Positions 27,911-37,052 of a stretch of 64,000 bases of DNA are shown here, in pieces; the first letter of the stretch is position 1; each line of letters starts with the position of its first letter. The notes under the pieces are model-generated. The model made no database searches, was not told the origin of the DNA, and was given only the letters and a program-made list of their open reading frames with translations. A program made the translations under genes and the position numbers. Source of the stretch: Marinobacter salarius. GTDB lineage: Bacteria; Pseudomonadota; Gammaproteobacteria; Pseudomonadales; Oleiphilaceae. The stretch spans positions 3,782,001 to 3,846,000 of the forward strand of contig NZ_CP136693.1 of NCBI RefSeq assembly GCF_032922745.1, written 5' to 3'.

Positions 27911-29257
27911 TTAGTGGTGATCACGGACATGCGATTCTTCATGTTCCGAGCGCAGAAACTTCTTCAGAAAAATATGCTCTGCTGCGACGATAACAATCAT
28001 CGTAATTACCGCCACGCCAATAACAAACGGATCACTATTCAGTTTGACCCAGACGAAACCCACGAGTACGAGCAAATCCAGGACGATAGCAATCGCTGGC
28101 ACCCACGCCTTTGCCTTCACATCGTCGCGCAAATGACAAAGAACTCCCCAGTGAATGGCAATATCCATTACCAAATAGAACACAATGCCCAGAGCGGCAA
28201 TCCGTGAGAGGTCAAAAAACGCCGTCAGAACGAGCCCGAGAACCACCGTGTAAACCAACGTGTGCTTCTGGATACTGCCAGGCATACCGAAATGACGGTG
28301 AGGAACCAGCTTCATTTCAGTCAGCATGGCCAACATACGCGAGACGGCGAAAATGCTGGCCAGAATGCCACCGGCGGTGGCCGTCATAGCAATCGCCACC
28401 GTGAACCAGACCGCATACTCGCCCAACGCCGGACGCGCTGCGGCCGCAAGCGAATAGTTCTGCGTTTCAATGATTTCACCCAGCGACAGATTGCTGGCAA
28501 CCGCAAAACCCACCAGGGTATAAATCACTACGCAGGCCGCGATGGAAATAATGATCGCCCGCCCCACATTCCGTTTGGGGTCGATTACCTCGGAGCCACT
28601 GTTGGTAATCGTGGTAAAACCCTTGAAGGCCAGTATTCCCAGCGCCGTCGCACCCAGAAAATTACCCGTTGCTCCGGCTTCGCCCGTGCCTGAAAAGTCT
28701 ACTGCGAGGTTATCAGTAATCCAGATACCCACAATTCCGAAAATCAGTATGCCTCCAATCTTTAACACGCCTATGAAAGACGCTACGCTCTGAATCATCC
28801 GGTTGCCGAGTAGATTGATCAGAAACGCTGCCATAATGAGGGCTACGCCAAGAATCGGCACCATTCGGCCGCTTTCATCGCCACCGAACAGTTGCATGGT
28901 GTAAGATCCAAAGGTTCGGGCCAGGAAGCTCTGGGCAATTACCATCGAGAAGTACATCAGCAACGCGTTGAAAGCCGTCGGCAACCGATCACCGTATGCT
29001 TTGTGCAAGTACATACCGATACCGCCGGCGGAGGGGTATGCATTTGAAATCTTGATGTAGGAATAGGAGCTGAAACTGACGATTATCGCCGCGGCCAGAA
29101 ACGCCAATGGAAACAGAGTGCCCGTCATCTGTGCCATCTGCCCGGTCAAAGCGAAGATACCGGCACCAATCATCACCCCGGTACCCAGCATAACGGTTCC
29201 CGTGAGTGTGAGACTCCCCTCCTGATAGCGAGTGGTTCGGTCCTGCTCCCTGCTCAT
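27911..29257 (-). CDS. APC-superfamily amino acid/polyamine permease
   Basis: 448 residues with about 12 helices. The APC motifs are visible: GVMIGAGIFALTGQMAQ in helix 1 and GFTTITNSGSEVIDPKRNVGRA around helix 6. The C terminus has His residues (HEESHVRDHH). Substrate is unknown; amino acids or polyamines are usual. It stands alone between the hypothetical exported gene and copB, with an FNR-like site upstream. Confidence 0.85.
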   Translation of the reverse strand: MSREQDRTTRYQEGSLTLTGTVMLGTGVMIGAGIFALTGQMAQMTGTLFPLAFLAAAIIVSFSSYSYIKISNAYPSAGGIGMYLHKAYGDRLPTAFNALLMYFSMVIAQSFLARTFGSYTMQLFGGDESGRMVPILGVALIMAAFLINLLGNRMIQSVASFIGVLKIGGILIFGIVGIWITDNLAVDFSGTGEAGATGNFLGATALGILAFKGFTTITNSGSEVIDPKRNVGRAIIISIAACVVIYTLVGFAVASNLSLGEIIETQNYSLAAAARPALGEYAVWFTVAIAMTATAGGILASIFAVSRMLAMLTEMKLVPHRHFGMPGSIQKHTLVYTVVLGLVLTAFFDLSRIAALGIVFYLVMDIAIHWGVLCHLRDDVKAKAWVPAIAIVLDLLVLVGFVWVKLNSDPFVIGVAVITMIVIVAAEHIFLKKFLRSEHEESHVRDHH

Positions 29258-29325
29258 TCGCTCTCCTGATACTCTTATTCAAAAACCTGACATGCCACCG
29301 AAATCTGACGGGGCATTTCGAACAT

Positions 29326-29339
29326 TTGACCTACATCAA
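29326..29339. promoter_or_regulatory. FNR/Anr-like box
   Basis: TTGAC-CTAC-ATCAA matches the FNR/Anr consensus (TTGAT-N4-ATCAA) at nine of ten positions. It lies about 70 bp upstream of the APC permease start. Activation by an oxygen sensor is possible, but a single match of this length can occur by chance. Confidence 0.4.
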
Positions 29340-29345
29340 ATCCTG

Positions 29346-29372
29346 AAAAAAAAGCCAGGGGAAGACCCTGGC
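29346..29372 (-). terminator. Rho-independent terminator of the copAB operon
   Basis: On the minus strand the stem GCCAGGG/CCCTGGC closes a 5-nt loop and is followed by a run of eight T. It lies 15 bp after the copB stop. Confidence 0.9.
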
Positions 29373-29386
29373 CCAAGACACCACGG

Positions 29387-30136
29387 TCAGAACACGATAC
29401 GAGCACCAATCACGGCAAACCAGTCTTCTCTACCACCGCCGTCTGCCTGCGCAAAGTCCGCCGTATCACCATACTTACGCTCATGCACCACGCCCAAGTA
29501 TGGCGAGAATGCCCGGTCAACCAGATCATAACGCACCCTGAGGCCGGTTTCCGTGGAAACCAGCCCTTTACCAACGCCAATTTCACGATCCTCACTGAAT
29601 GCGACCGTCGCATCCAGTGTCGCCCCGAGGATCCAATAATTGGTGAGTAATAATTCATACTCCGCATCCAGCTCAGCGGACGTCTCACCTTCATTGCTCA
29701 CATACAGATTTGCATCGATCTCAAACCATTGGGGTGCCAGCCCGGCGACACCGAGAACGGCATACGTACGGTCCGGCCCTTCGGGCGTATCGAAACGCAC
29801 ACCCGCTTTGGCGTCGAAAAACCTGGAGATGGGGATCTGGCCGACCAACTGGTTTTCCAGTGTTTCGTAGGCCTGCTCCTCGATCTCGTACTCCCCGGTT
29901 GTGAGCAAGCGGACTTTAAACTCGTCGGTGCCATAAAAAGCATCCGCGTTCCAGACGCCCAGTTCCTCGTTATCGTCGCTGTAGCGGTATTCAAACTCCT
30001 CGAACTGAACACCCCAGGTTTTGAGCGGCTGCTTGCGAGCAGTGGTGTCGGAGATCATTTCCTGAGCTGTCACCGCCGTTGAGAAACCAGCAGAGGCAAG
30101 GAAACTGACCGCGACAAGTGATCGAATACAGCTCAT
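29387..30136 (-). CDS. copB: Copper resistance outer-membrane protein CopB/PcoB
   Basis: 249 residues: signal peptide (1-24, ending VTA) and a beta-barrel region with alternating hydrophobic strands, typical of CopB, ending in a terminal Phe (GARIVF). Motifs such as EFEYRYSDDNEEL and RYDLVDRAFSPYLGV are characteristic. It lacks the Met-rich N-terminal insert found in many CopB proteins and is correspondingly short; the Met repeats are instead in CopA next to it. The start overlaps the copA stop by 4 bp. Confidence 0.92.
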   Translation of the reverse strand: MSCIRSLVAVSFLASAGFSTAVTAQEMISDTTARKQPLKTWGVQFEEFEYRYSDDNEELGVWNADAFYGTDEFKVRLLTTGEYEIEEQAYETLENQLVGQIPISRFFDAKAGVRFDTPEGPDRTYAVLGVAGLAPQWFEIDANLYVSNEGETSAELDAEYELLLTNYWILGATLDATVAFSEDREIGVGKGLVSTETGLRVRYDLVDRAFSPYLGVVHERKYGDTADFAQADGGGREDWFAVIGARIVF

Positions 30137-31914
30137 GCCTCACCTCCATCTTCAGCAATCACGTCTGTTTTGGCCTGCGGCGACTCTGGCCCACCTTCAA
30201 CAATCACCTTACGGAACATACCAGCGGCCGCGTGGTAGGACAGGTGACAGTGGAACGCCCACTGGCCTGGCTCATCAACCTCGGTTTCCATGTACACCGT
30301 AGTGCCCGGGTTCACGCTAACGGTGTGCTTGATCGGGTTCCACTGGCCTGCGCCAACATCAAGGATGGACCACATACCGTGCAGGTGCATGGGGTGAGTC
30401 ATCATGGTTTCGTTGACAAACTTGAAGCGGACCCGTTCACCGTATTTGAGACGAATCGGATCGGCGTCTTCATACTTGACGCCATTAATGCTCCAGGTGT
30501 AACGCTCCATATTGCCGGTCAGGCGAAGCTCGATCTCCCGGGTCGGTTCGCGGTCTTCATACAGCGGATCCTGAGCCTTGAGGTCAGCGTAAGAGAGGAA
30601 CTTACCGCCATTGGCAGCTTTGGGCATGAGGCCACTGCCCTTGGCGTAAAAAGGATCGTTTTTTTCTTCTTTCCCCATCGCCATGGAACCATGGTCCATG
30701 CCGGACATGCCCGAATGATCCATATCTTTCATGTTGGAATGATCCATACCTTCCATATTGGAATGATCCATGCTGCCCATGTTGGAGTGGTCCATCCCGG
30801 ACATATCTCCCGAGCTGCTCATATCCATGTTCCCATGATCCATGCCAGACATGCTGCCATGGTCCATTCCAGGCATGCCCCCCATGTCAGCCATGGTCAG
30901 ACGCGCTGGTTCACGCATTGGTGGCACAGCCCCTTCCATACCCTTCTCCGGGGCCAGCGTAGCCCTTGCATACCCGGAACGACCCATGGATTCAGCAAAA
31001 ATGGTATAAGCCTGCTCATCTTTCGGGCGCACGATCACATCGTAGGTTTCCGCTACACCGATCCGGAACTCGTCCACACTGACCGGCTGAACGTTGTTGC
31101 CATCAGCCTGGACAACCGTCATATCCAGACCGGGAATCCGGATGTCGAAGTAGGTCATCGCCGAAGAGTTGATAAAACGCAGCCGGATGCGCTCGCCCGG
31201 CTCAAAGAGTCCGGTCCAGTTCTGGTCCGGCCCTTTACCATTGATCAGGCCCGTAAAGCCATGCACGTCTTCGACGTCTGCTTTCATCATGCGCATGCCA
31301 CCCCAGGCCATGCGATCCCGAACTGTGTTCATAAAACCGTTCTCGGACACATCCGAGAAAAACTCGCCCACGGTCTGCTGGTCGCGGTTGTAATAATCAG
31401 TCATCATTTTCAGGTTGCGCATGATGCGATCACCGGAATGCGGGTGTTTGTCGGTCAATTGGACGACGTATTCACGATCGTAGCGGAACGGTTCACGTCC
31501 CTCGGGTTCGATAACGATGGAACCGTAGGCGCCATCCGGCTCCTGAAAACCAGAGTGGCTGTGGAACCAGTAGGTACCCGCTTGTTGGATGGGAAATTCG
31601 TAGGTAAAGATTTCACCCGGCTTAATGCCTGGGAAACTGATACCTGGCACACCGTCCTGATCAAAAGGAAGGATCAGACCGTGCCAGTGAATAGACGTCA
31701 TCTCGTCCAGGTTGTTGGTCACGTTAATCCTGACGTTTTCGCCTTCCTTAAAGCGCATCACCGGCCCGGGAGACTTTCCGTTATAGCCAATACCGTCTTT
31801 GACAAAATCGCCGGTATCAATTTTTACTCGATCAACCGTCAGGTCATATTCGCCGGCCAATGCCAATGACGATATAAACAGACTCAACAACCCTGCGACT
31901 AGATAAACTTTCAC
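30133..31914 (-). CDS. copA: Copper resistance multicopper oxidase CopA/PcoA
   Basis: 593 residues with the multicopper oxidase motifs HWHGLILPF, TYWFHSHSG, HPMHLHG and FHCHLSYHAAAGMF. An insert of MDHSNM/MDHGSM-type Met-His repeats (about 350-415) supplies extra copper sites. It acts in the periplasm with CopB. The N terminus (MKVYLVAGLLSLF through ALA) is a Sec-type signal without a twin-arginine motif, unlike most PcoA/CopA proteins, so export may differ. Do not confuse it with the P-type ATPase of the same name at 6369. Confidence 0.93.
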   Translation of the reverse strand: MKVYLVAGLLSLFISSLALAGEYDLTVDRVKIDTGDFVKDGIGYNGKSPGPVMRFKEGENVRINVTNNLDEMTSIHWHGLILPFDQDGVPGISFPGIKPGEIFTYEFPIQQAGTYWFHSHSGFQEPDGAYGSIVIEPEGREPFRYDREYVVQLTDKHPHSGDRIMRNLKMMTDYYNRDQQTVGEFFSDVSENGFMNTVRDRMAWGGMRMMKADVEDVHGFTGLINGKGPDQNWTGLFEPGERIRLRFINSSAMTYFDIRIPGLDMTVVQADGNNVQPVSVDEFRIGVAETYDVIVRPKDEQAYTIFAESMGRSGYARATLAPEKGMEGAVPPMREPARLTMADMGGMPGMDHGSMSGMDHGNMDMSSSGDMSGMDHSNMGSMDHSNMEGMDHSNMKDMDHSGMSGMDHGSMAMGKEEKNDPFYAKGSGLMPKAANGGKFLSYADLKAQDPLYEDREPTREIELRLTGNMERYTWSINGVKYEDADPIRLKYGERVRFKFVNETMMTHPMHLHGMWSILDVGAGQWNPIKHTVSVNPGTTVYMETEVDEPGQWAFHCHLSYHAAAGMFRKVIVEGGPESPQAKTDVIAEDGGEA

Positions 31915-32000
31915 CCATATTACTCCAAACTGCGCCTTTAAAGGCGGGCTGGAGACACCGCCCCAAACCCGCCGTTCACTACTCTTTCATGAACATCGTT

Positions 32001-32528
32001 TTATTTGAAATTGACTTCTCCATACATCCCGGACTGATAGTGGCCTGGAACGTTGCATGCAAATTCAATATCGCCCTGGTCAGTAAATTTCCAGACGACC
32101 TCTTTGCTTTGTCCCGGCTCAAGTAAAACGCTATTTGGATCGTCGTGCTTCATGGACTTCCCATCGCCCATGTCCATCTCCATCATGTCGTGGTTGAGCT
32201 TGCTGCCCTGAATCACGCCGTGCTCAACCATCTTCATCATTTCTTTCTGATGACCTTCATGCATGGACGGAGTGCCAATATTGAACTCGTGAACGAGACT
32301 ACCTTCGTTCTTCACCACAAAGCGCACGGTTTCGCCGGGCTCAACAGTGATTTCTTCCGGCTCGTAGTAATTATCGTACATTTCCACCGTGATAGTGCGA
32401 CTGGCTTCGGAGACTTTACCCGGTTCGCCGCTGCTGGCGCCATGGCCACCGCCGTGCGCACCGGCGGCGAGGGTCACTGCCGACATCGACATGGCAGCGG
32501 CTGCAACAATCAACTTGGATGCGTTCAT
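32001..32528 (-). CDS. Periplasmic cupredoxin-like copper protein
   Basis: 175 residues from the ATG at 32528 with GGAGAAG upstream. Signal peptide (1-21), then a plastocyanin-like domain with type-1 copper ligands: a His in VHEFNIG and Cys-His-Met in FACNVPGHYQSGM. A Met/His-rich insert (about 90-135: EMMKMVEHG, MMEMDMGDG) is likely a second copper-binding region. It lies 86 bp upstream of copA in the same direction and probably shuttles copper to CopA. The region before it holds CopR-type repeats. Confidence 0.87.
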   Translation of the reverse strand: MNASKLIVAAAAMSMSAVTLAAGAHGGGHGASSGEPGKVSEASRTITVEMYDNYYEPEEITVEPGETVRFVVKNEGSLVHEFNIGTPSMHEGHQKEMMKMVEHGVIQGSKLNHDMMEMDMGDGKSMKHDDPNSVLLEPGQSKEVVWKFTDQGDIEFACNVPGHYQSGMYGEVNFK

Positions 32529-32626
32529 CTTGTCTTCTCCTTTGTCATACTGACCGGCAAAGCCGGCGCTGGTTAAGCCCTGAACATAGAGCAATGCCAA
32601 AATAGGAACAACACCATCGCGCACTA

Positions 32627-32682
32627 ACCTGAATTCTTACTGAAAATATCCAACTATTTTGTCGTTCAGGATGAATTCAGGT
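32627..32682. promoter_or_regulatory. Divergent CopR operator region
   Basis: Two pairs of hexamer direct repeats with 11-bp periodicity, the usual spacing for OmpR/PhoB-type regulators: TTCAGG at 32665-32670 and 32676-32681 on the plus strand, and CCTGAA/ACTGAA at 32628-32633 and 32639-32644 (minus orientation). The outer copies form a perfect 10-bp inverted repeat, ACCTGAATTC (32627-32636) and GAATTCAGGT (32673-32682). One pair points to the cupredoxin-copAB operon and one to copRS. Confidence 0.65.
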
Positions 32683-32730
32683 TGATCGGCGACACTCGAC
32701 ACACTCTTGACTCAGAGAAAGGGCACCGCG

Positions 32731-33396
32731 ATGCGATTACTACTCGTTGAAGACGACCGATTGCTGGCAGACGGTTTAGGTCGTCAGCTTGAAAAGGCGG
32801 GATTCAGCGTTGATACAACCCATACGGCCAGAGAAGCCGCGATTCTGGGCGAGCAGGAAGATTATCGGGCGGTTGTTCTTGATCTTGGTCTGCCTGACGG
32901 CAATGGATTGAGCGTTTTAAGGACGTGGAGAAAACACCAGATCGGCTTTCCGGTGCTAATCCTTACGGCAAGGGGCGACTGGCACGACAAAGTAGAAGGA
33001 CTGAAAGCGGGAGCAGACGATTACCTGGCAAAACCCTTCCAGACTGAGGAGTTGATCGCCCGGCTTAATGCCATTGTGCGTCGAAGCGAAGGTCGCATTC
33101 ATTCCGTGGTAAAAGCCGGACGCTACGAACTGGATGAGAATCGCCAGAGCCTGAAATCCGACGATGGCAAAGAATACAGCCTCACGGGTACAGAATTCCG
33201 CCTGCTGCGCTGTCTGATGAGCCGTCCCGGTCATGTATTTTCAAAAGAGCAGTTAATGGACCAGCTTTACAACCTGAACGACACCCCGAATGAGAACGTC
33301 ATCGAAGCCTACATTCGCCGATTGCGAAAACTGGTAGGCAACGACACCATTTCTACCCGTCGCGGCCAAGGGTATCTGTTCAATGACACTGTTTAG
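32731..33396 (+). CDS. copR: Copper-responsive response regulator CopR
   Basis: 221 residues: receiver domain with phospho-acceptor Asp51 (VVLDLGLPDG) and Lys in AKPFQ, then an OmpR-type winged helix. The ATG at 32731 fits the family start (MRLLLVEDD). It overlaps copS by 14 bp. With the divergent cupredoxin-copAB operon, it is the standard copper-resistance regulator; the 11-bp direct repeats at 32627-32682 are its likely binding sites. Confidence 0.88.
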   Translation: MRLLLVEDDRLLADGLGRQLEKAGFSVDTTHTAREAAILGEQEDYRAVVLDLGLPDGNGLSVLRTWRKHQIGFPVLILTARGDWHDKVEGLKAGADDYLAKPFQTEELIARLNAIVRRSEGRIHSVVKAGRYELDENRQSLKSDDGKEYSLTGTEFRLLRCLMSRPGHVFSKEQLMDQLYNLNDTPNENVIEAYIRRLRKLVGNDTISTRRGQGYLFNDTV

Positions 33397-34735
33397 CAAG
33401 CCCAAATCCGTCAAAGGAACTTTGCTATTATTACTACTGCCTGCCGGCATTGCGTTAATGGGGCTTGCATGGCTGGTTCACGGCTTGTTACTGGACCGGA
33501 TGTCCCGGGAATTCGTTGCGACACGACTTAAGGATGAGGTCGCCTTTCTGGAACACCAGATTCGCGACTCTGGCGGTCAATTGGATAATCTCCAGACCGG
33601 CGACTACTTTCAGGAGGTGTTTCACCACGCCTTTGCCATACATTCTCCTTCTTCAACCATTATTTCCCCAGATTCCTGGACGCCGGTGTTAACGTCCTTG
33701 ATTGAATCAGCAGAAGATGGAACCCGTCGTGTGCAGGATGCGGATACCGTCGATGGGCCAAAGGACATTCTCGCGTATCGAAAGTCGTTCCAGGTGGGCA
33801 ACACCCCTATTGTAGTAATCGTGTCCGAGGATCTAGGCGCCCTGAAACGCAGCCAGGCAGAATTGCACGCGTGGACGGCCATCGTCTCTATCTTGCTAAT
33901 TCTGCTCTTGGTCGTTGTGATCTGGTTCGGTATCAATCTGTCCATGCGCCCCGTTGTCGAGCTAAGAGCCACGTTAAAGCGACTTCAGGATGGCAGAGTT
34001 TCACGAATTCATGTTCAGACACCTGAAGAGTTTCGGCCACTGGTCCAGCAGCTCAACCAATTGCTCGACTCGCTGGATCAACGCCTGGAGCGATCGAGGG
34101 ATGCGCTGGCAAACCTGTCTCACAGCGTGAAAACACCCATTGCGGCCGTTCGACAGATCCTTGAGGACGCCAGCCGCCCGCTCTCCAACGATCTCCGCCT
34201 TCAGATGACCGCGAGGCTCAATGACATCGACAAACAGCTTGAAGCGGAAATGCGACGCAGCCGCTTTGCCGGGCCACAGGTTGGCAAAAGTGCCTACCCC
34301 CTTGAACAGGCGCGGGATCTACTCTGGATGCTGGGGCGGCTATACCCGGAAAAATCCTTTGAACTGTCGAGTTCTCTACCGGAGGACGCTCGCTGGCCGA
34401 TTGAGGAACACGACCTGAATGAAATCATGGGCAATCTCCTGGACAACGCAGGCAAATGGTCAGAACGATGCGTGGAACTGTCACTCGTTCAACACTCCGG
34501 AAATCTGCAGATCGGCGTTTCAGACGATGGGCCAGGCGTCATTGAGACTGAAATCGGCAAGTTGGGCCAACGGGGATTGCGGCTGGATGAGCAAACGCCC
34601 GGCCATGGCCTTGGGCTGGCGATTGTTCGGGAAATTGTGGAACGTTATGGTGGAAGCCTCCATTTCTCACGCGCCAAAGAACACGGACTTTGCGTGACAG
34701 TCGACGTCCCCAGGGCTTCGAGTACGATCAGCTAA
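33383..34735 (+). CDS. copS: Copper sensor histidine kinase CopS-like
   Basis: 450 residues: two membrane helices (about 13-35 and 165-186) enclosing a periplasmic sensor of about 130 residues, HAMP linker, HisKA with His247 in LSHSVKTPIAAV, and an ATPase domain with N box (GNLLDNAGKW), DDGPGV and GHGLGLAIV. The periplasmic loop has His residues (FHHAFAIHS) that could bind copper. Coupled to copR. The LSHSVKTP form of the H box is typical of PhoQ-like kinases. Confidence 0.87.
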   Translation: MTLFSKPKSVKGTLLLLLLPAGIALMGLAWLVHGLLLDRMSREFVATRLKDEVAFLEHQIRDSGGQLDNLQTGDYFQEVFHHAFAIHSPSSTIISPDSWTPVLTSLIESAEDGTRRVQDADTVDGPKDILAYRKSFQVGNTPIVVIVSEDLGALKRSQAELHAWTAIVSILLILLLVVVIWFGINLSMRPVVELRATLKRLQDGRVSRIHVQTPEEFRPLVQQLNQLLDSLDQRLERSRDALANLSHSVKTPIAAVRQILEDASRPLSNDLRLQMTARLNDIDKQLEAEMRRSRFAGPQVGKSAYPLEQARDLLWMLGRLYPEKSFELSSSLPEDARWPIEEHDLNEIMGNLLDNAGKWSERCVELSLVQHSGNLQIGVSDDGPGVIETEIGKLGQRGLRLDEQTPGHGLGLAIVREIVERYGGSLHFSRAKEHGLCVTVDVPRASSTIS

Positions 34736-35361
34736 AACCGAATACCTGCACCTGAGCCCCCATTCCGCCAGGCCCGTACAGTACTTCTGATTCCAAAATC
34801 CGTCCTCGCGGAGCTTACTGAGGAATCTCTGATCCTGGCTGGTCAACTCACCCAGATATCCAAAGCCCGGAGGTGTGCCAGAATCTTTCATAAGAGACTC
34901 ACAAATAATCGCCGCAGGAATTGCCGTTGCCCGATAAAGATCAGGGCGGCCAATTGATACCGAAAGCTTCGGCCCAGCAGCTAATACAGGGTCAAGTGGT
35001 GACACTTGAACATGCGCTGGTTAAGGGGTCCCATATCCAAGCATAGGCTAAACATTGACTCTATAGTTACTACAGAGTTTTAAATAGCGATATTCGAACG
35101 AGCACCAGAAACGTGAATATGAGTATCGACCGGAATGAATAGTGTGGCAAATCACCCTATTTTTTAACAGGGTGCATCTTTGAAATAGGGCCGCGGCCTT
35201 CAGTCTCTTTGCCGATGGCGGGGGCTGGCACTGGCCGGCGTTCAATCTTGCCGACGTCTTCATAGTCCTGGGTGTGACCATGATTTTTGTCACGGGCTTC
35301 AGGGCCGAAAAAAGTGCCGGAAACAACACGAAATGAACAACTACCGAACAAGGAGAAAATA
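34736..35361. other. Gene-poor region between copS and the CDF pump
   Basis: About 625 bp without a convincing gene. On the minus strand an open frame from 35005 into the copS end (with segments such as SIGRPDLYRATAIPA and PPGFGYLGE) looks protein-like but has no clear family or ribosome site; it may be a remnant. Another minus-strand frame (35157-35351, 64 codons) is also unassigned. The plus-strand MerR-type promoter at 35055-35085 means that 35090-35361 is probably the leader of the CDF gene, and it holds a tiny frame MSIDRNE. Confidence 0.4.
35055..35085 (+). promoter_or_regulatory. MerR/CadR-type promoter for the CDF pump
   Basis: -35 TTGACT (35055-35060), 19-bp spacer, -10 TTAAAT (35080-35085), with a dyad ACTCT-ATAGTTACTAC-AGAGT across the spacer. 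The core TATAGT-N-ACTA resembles the cadR site at 279-309, and the -10 is identical. It would drive the CDF gene from about 270 bp upstream. No MerR gene is adjacent, so the regulator must act from elsewhere, possibly the one at 343-744. Confidence 0.72.
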
Positions 35362-36270
35362 ATGGGCCACGAGCATGCTCACATGTCACCGGATACCAAG
35401 GACAAGCGAGTTGCAGTAGCCATCTGGGCGAATGGCATCCTGACTGTCGCCCAGATCGCGGGCGGGATCTTCGCCGGTAGCCTGGCGTTGATCGCCGACG
35501 CTATACATAACTTTTCAGACATGGCATCGCTGGTTATCGCTTTTGCGGCCCGGAAAATTGCACGCCGCCCGGCCGACTCAAAGATGACCTTTGGCTATGG
35601 GAGAATTGAGATCGTTGCGGCACTCATAAACTACACCACCTTGATCATGATAGGCCTCTACCTGATCTACGAAGGTACCATGCGATTCATTGAACCGACG
35701 GAAATCAAGGGATGGTGGGTAATCTGGCTTGGCATTGTCGCACTGGTGGTGGACGCGTTGACCGCGCTGCTGACCTACTCTATGCAGAAGGGCAGCGTTA
35801 ATATTCGTGCGTTGTTTTTACACAACTTGTCTGATGCGTTTGCATCAATCGCAGTCGTTGTAGGCGGTGCCCTGATTCTCCTTTACGACATGCGCTGGGT
35901 TGATCCCGCAATCACAATTGGTATCGCCAGCTACATTCTCTACCTGGGCCTGACGGAAATCGGCGGAACCATCCGAACACTCATGCTGGGAAGTCCTGTG
36001 GATATTGACACAGATTCGGTCATTGAGGCTGTATCAAACGTAGAAGGCGTTATCGACCTTCACCACGTACATTTCTGGCAGATGGGTGAGCATGATGCCT
36101 CCCTCGACGCCCATGTGGTGGTCGAGATAAGTGCCTGGAATGAACTTGAGAAAGTCAAGGATGGGATAAAACGAACTTTGGAAAACGAATTCAGCATCAC
36201 TCATTCAACATTGGAGTTTGAGCACCCTGATCACAGTCACAAAGATGCCCATACTTATGGCCATGGCTAG
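35362..36270 (+). CDS. Cation diffusion facilitator (Zn/Cd/Co efflux), CzcD-like
   Basis: 302 residues, six membrane helices, with the two HxxxD metal sites of the family: HNFSD in helix 2 and HNLSD in helix 5. The cytoplasmic C-terminal domain has metal-site residues (DLHHVHFWQMGEHDASLDAHVV), and both ends are His-rich (MGHEHAHMS and HPDHSHKDAHTYGHG). It exchanges Zn, Cd or Co for protons. AGGAGAAAATA precedes the ATG at 35362. Expression from the MerR-type promoter upstream is likely. Confidence 0.92.
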   Translation: MGHEHAHMSPDTKDKRVAVAIWANGILTVAQIAGGIFAGSLALIADAIHNFSDMASLVIAFAARKIARRPADSKMTFGYGRIEIVAALINYTTLIMIGLYLIYEGTMRFIEPTEIKGWWVIWLGIVALVVDALTALLTYSMQKGSVNIRALFLHNLSDAFASIAVVVGGALILLYDMRWVDPAITIGIASYILYLGLTEIGGTIRTLMLGSPVDIDTDSVIEAVSNVEGVIDLHHVHFWQMGEHDASLDAHVVVEISAWNELEKVKDGIKRTLENEFSITHSTLEFEHPDHSHKDAHTYGHG

Positions 36271-36345
36271 CAGGGCTGCTGAAAAGGGTGCCGTGTGGCA
36301 GATCGGCTGCGAATGGCCGACATGCCACACGGTTACGAACACCTT

Positions 36346-37050
36346 ATGCGAGACGTAATTGAACGCCATCAGGTCTGGGCCTACCTCATCGCTGTTTTTT
36401 CCGGCCTCATTGCCGGATGGACCTCTTCCCTCGGCGACAGGGTGGAGGAGTGCCAGAGCACCCGAGCCATTGCGGCAACGCCGGTTCTGTTGATTGCTCA
36501 ACTGGCTCTTCTGCCACTCTACCTCTGGCTTTTTGTGGGCAGTCAATTCGATTTAAATCTGGAGCTTGGGCGACACCTCCTGCCGGCCTTTGTCGGGCTG
36601 ATTGTTGTCCCGCTTATCTTGGCATTTCTGACTGAAAAATGGGCCGAAAACTCCAGAAAAGCCACCGGGTTCATTCGCTTCATGGGCCTGATGCCGGTCC
36701 CTATGCTGACAGTCGTACTTTTCATCATCACGATGACACAGGTCAGTCAGATCGACAGTACTGGTCTGCTCATCTGGCTCTTGATGATTGTGTTCCCGGC
36801 CTATCTGCTAGCCGTGGTTCTGGTTGGAAAGGCTCTGCGCCGGGTCTTTCGATTACCAGTAGAAACCGCTCGCACCGTCGTCTTCAGCCTTGGAACACGC
36901 AACTCCTTCGTGGTTTTACCTTTGGCACTTTCAATGCCGGAGGCCTTGGCTGCCGCCGTCGTGGTGATTGTCGTCCAGTCTTTGGTGGAACTGTTTGGAA
37001 TGATGCTTTATCTGCGGTGGGTGCCTGGTCGGTTGCTACCGGACATCTGA
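36346..37050 (+). pseudogene. ACR3/bile-acid-symporter-like transporter with internal deletion
   Basis: The C-terminal portion matches ACR3/BASS transporters well: TRAIAATPVLLIAQLALLP, LMPVPMLTVVLFI and the conserved FSLGTRNSFVVLPLAL. The N terminus (MRDVIERHQVWAYLIAVFSGLIAGW) matches helix 1, but the next 75 or so residues, including helices 2-4, are absent; the join reads GWTSSLGDRVEECQSTRAI. The result is about 234 residues against about 310-340 in the family, probably not functional. The first codon is uncertain; a GTG at 36295 extends the same frame. Arsenite or a similar anion would have been the substrate. Confidence 0.65.
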
Positions 37051-37052
37051 AA

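Noticed and set aside
30118..31869. Long plus-strand open frame (583 codons) opposite copA
   Set aside because: It is antisense to a well-supported multicopper oxidase, is His/Val-rich as the complement of Met/His/Asp codons, and has no family match.
34667..34735. C-terminal part of the minus-strand frame inside copS
   Set aside because: It runs antisense through the conserved kinase end, so that part is not coding.
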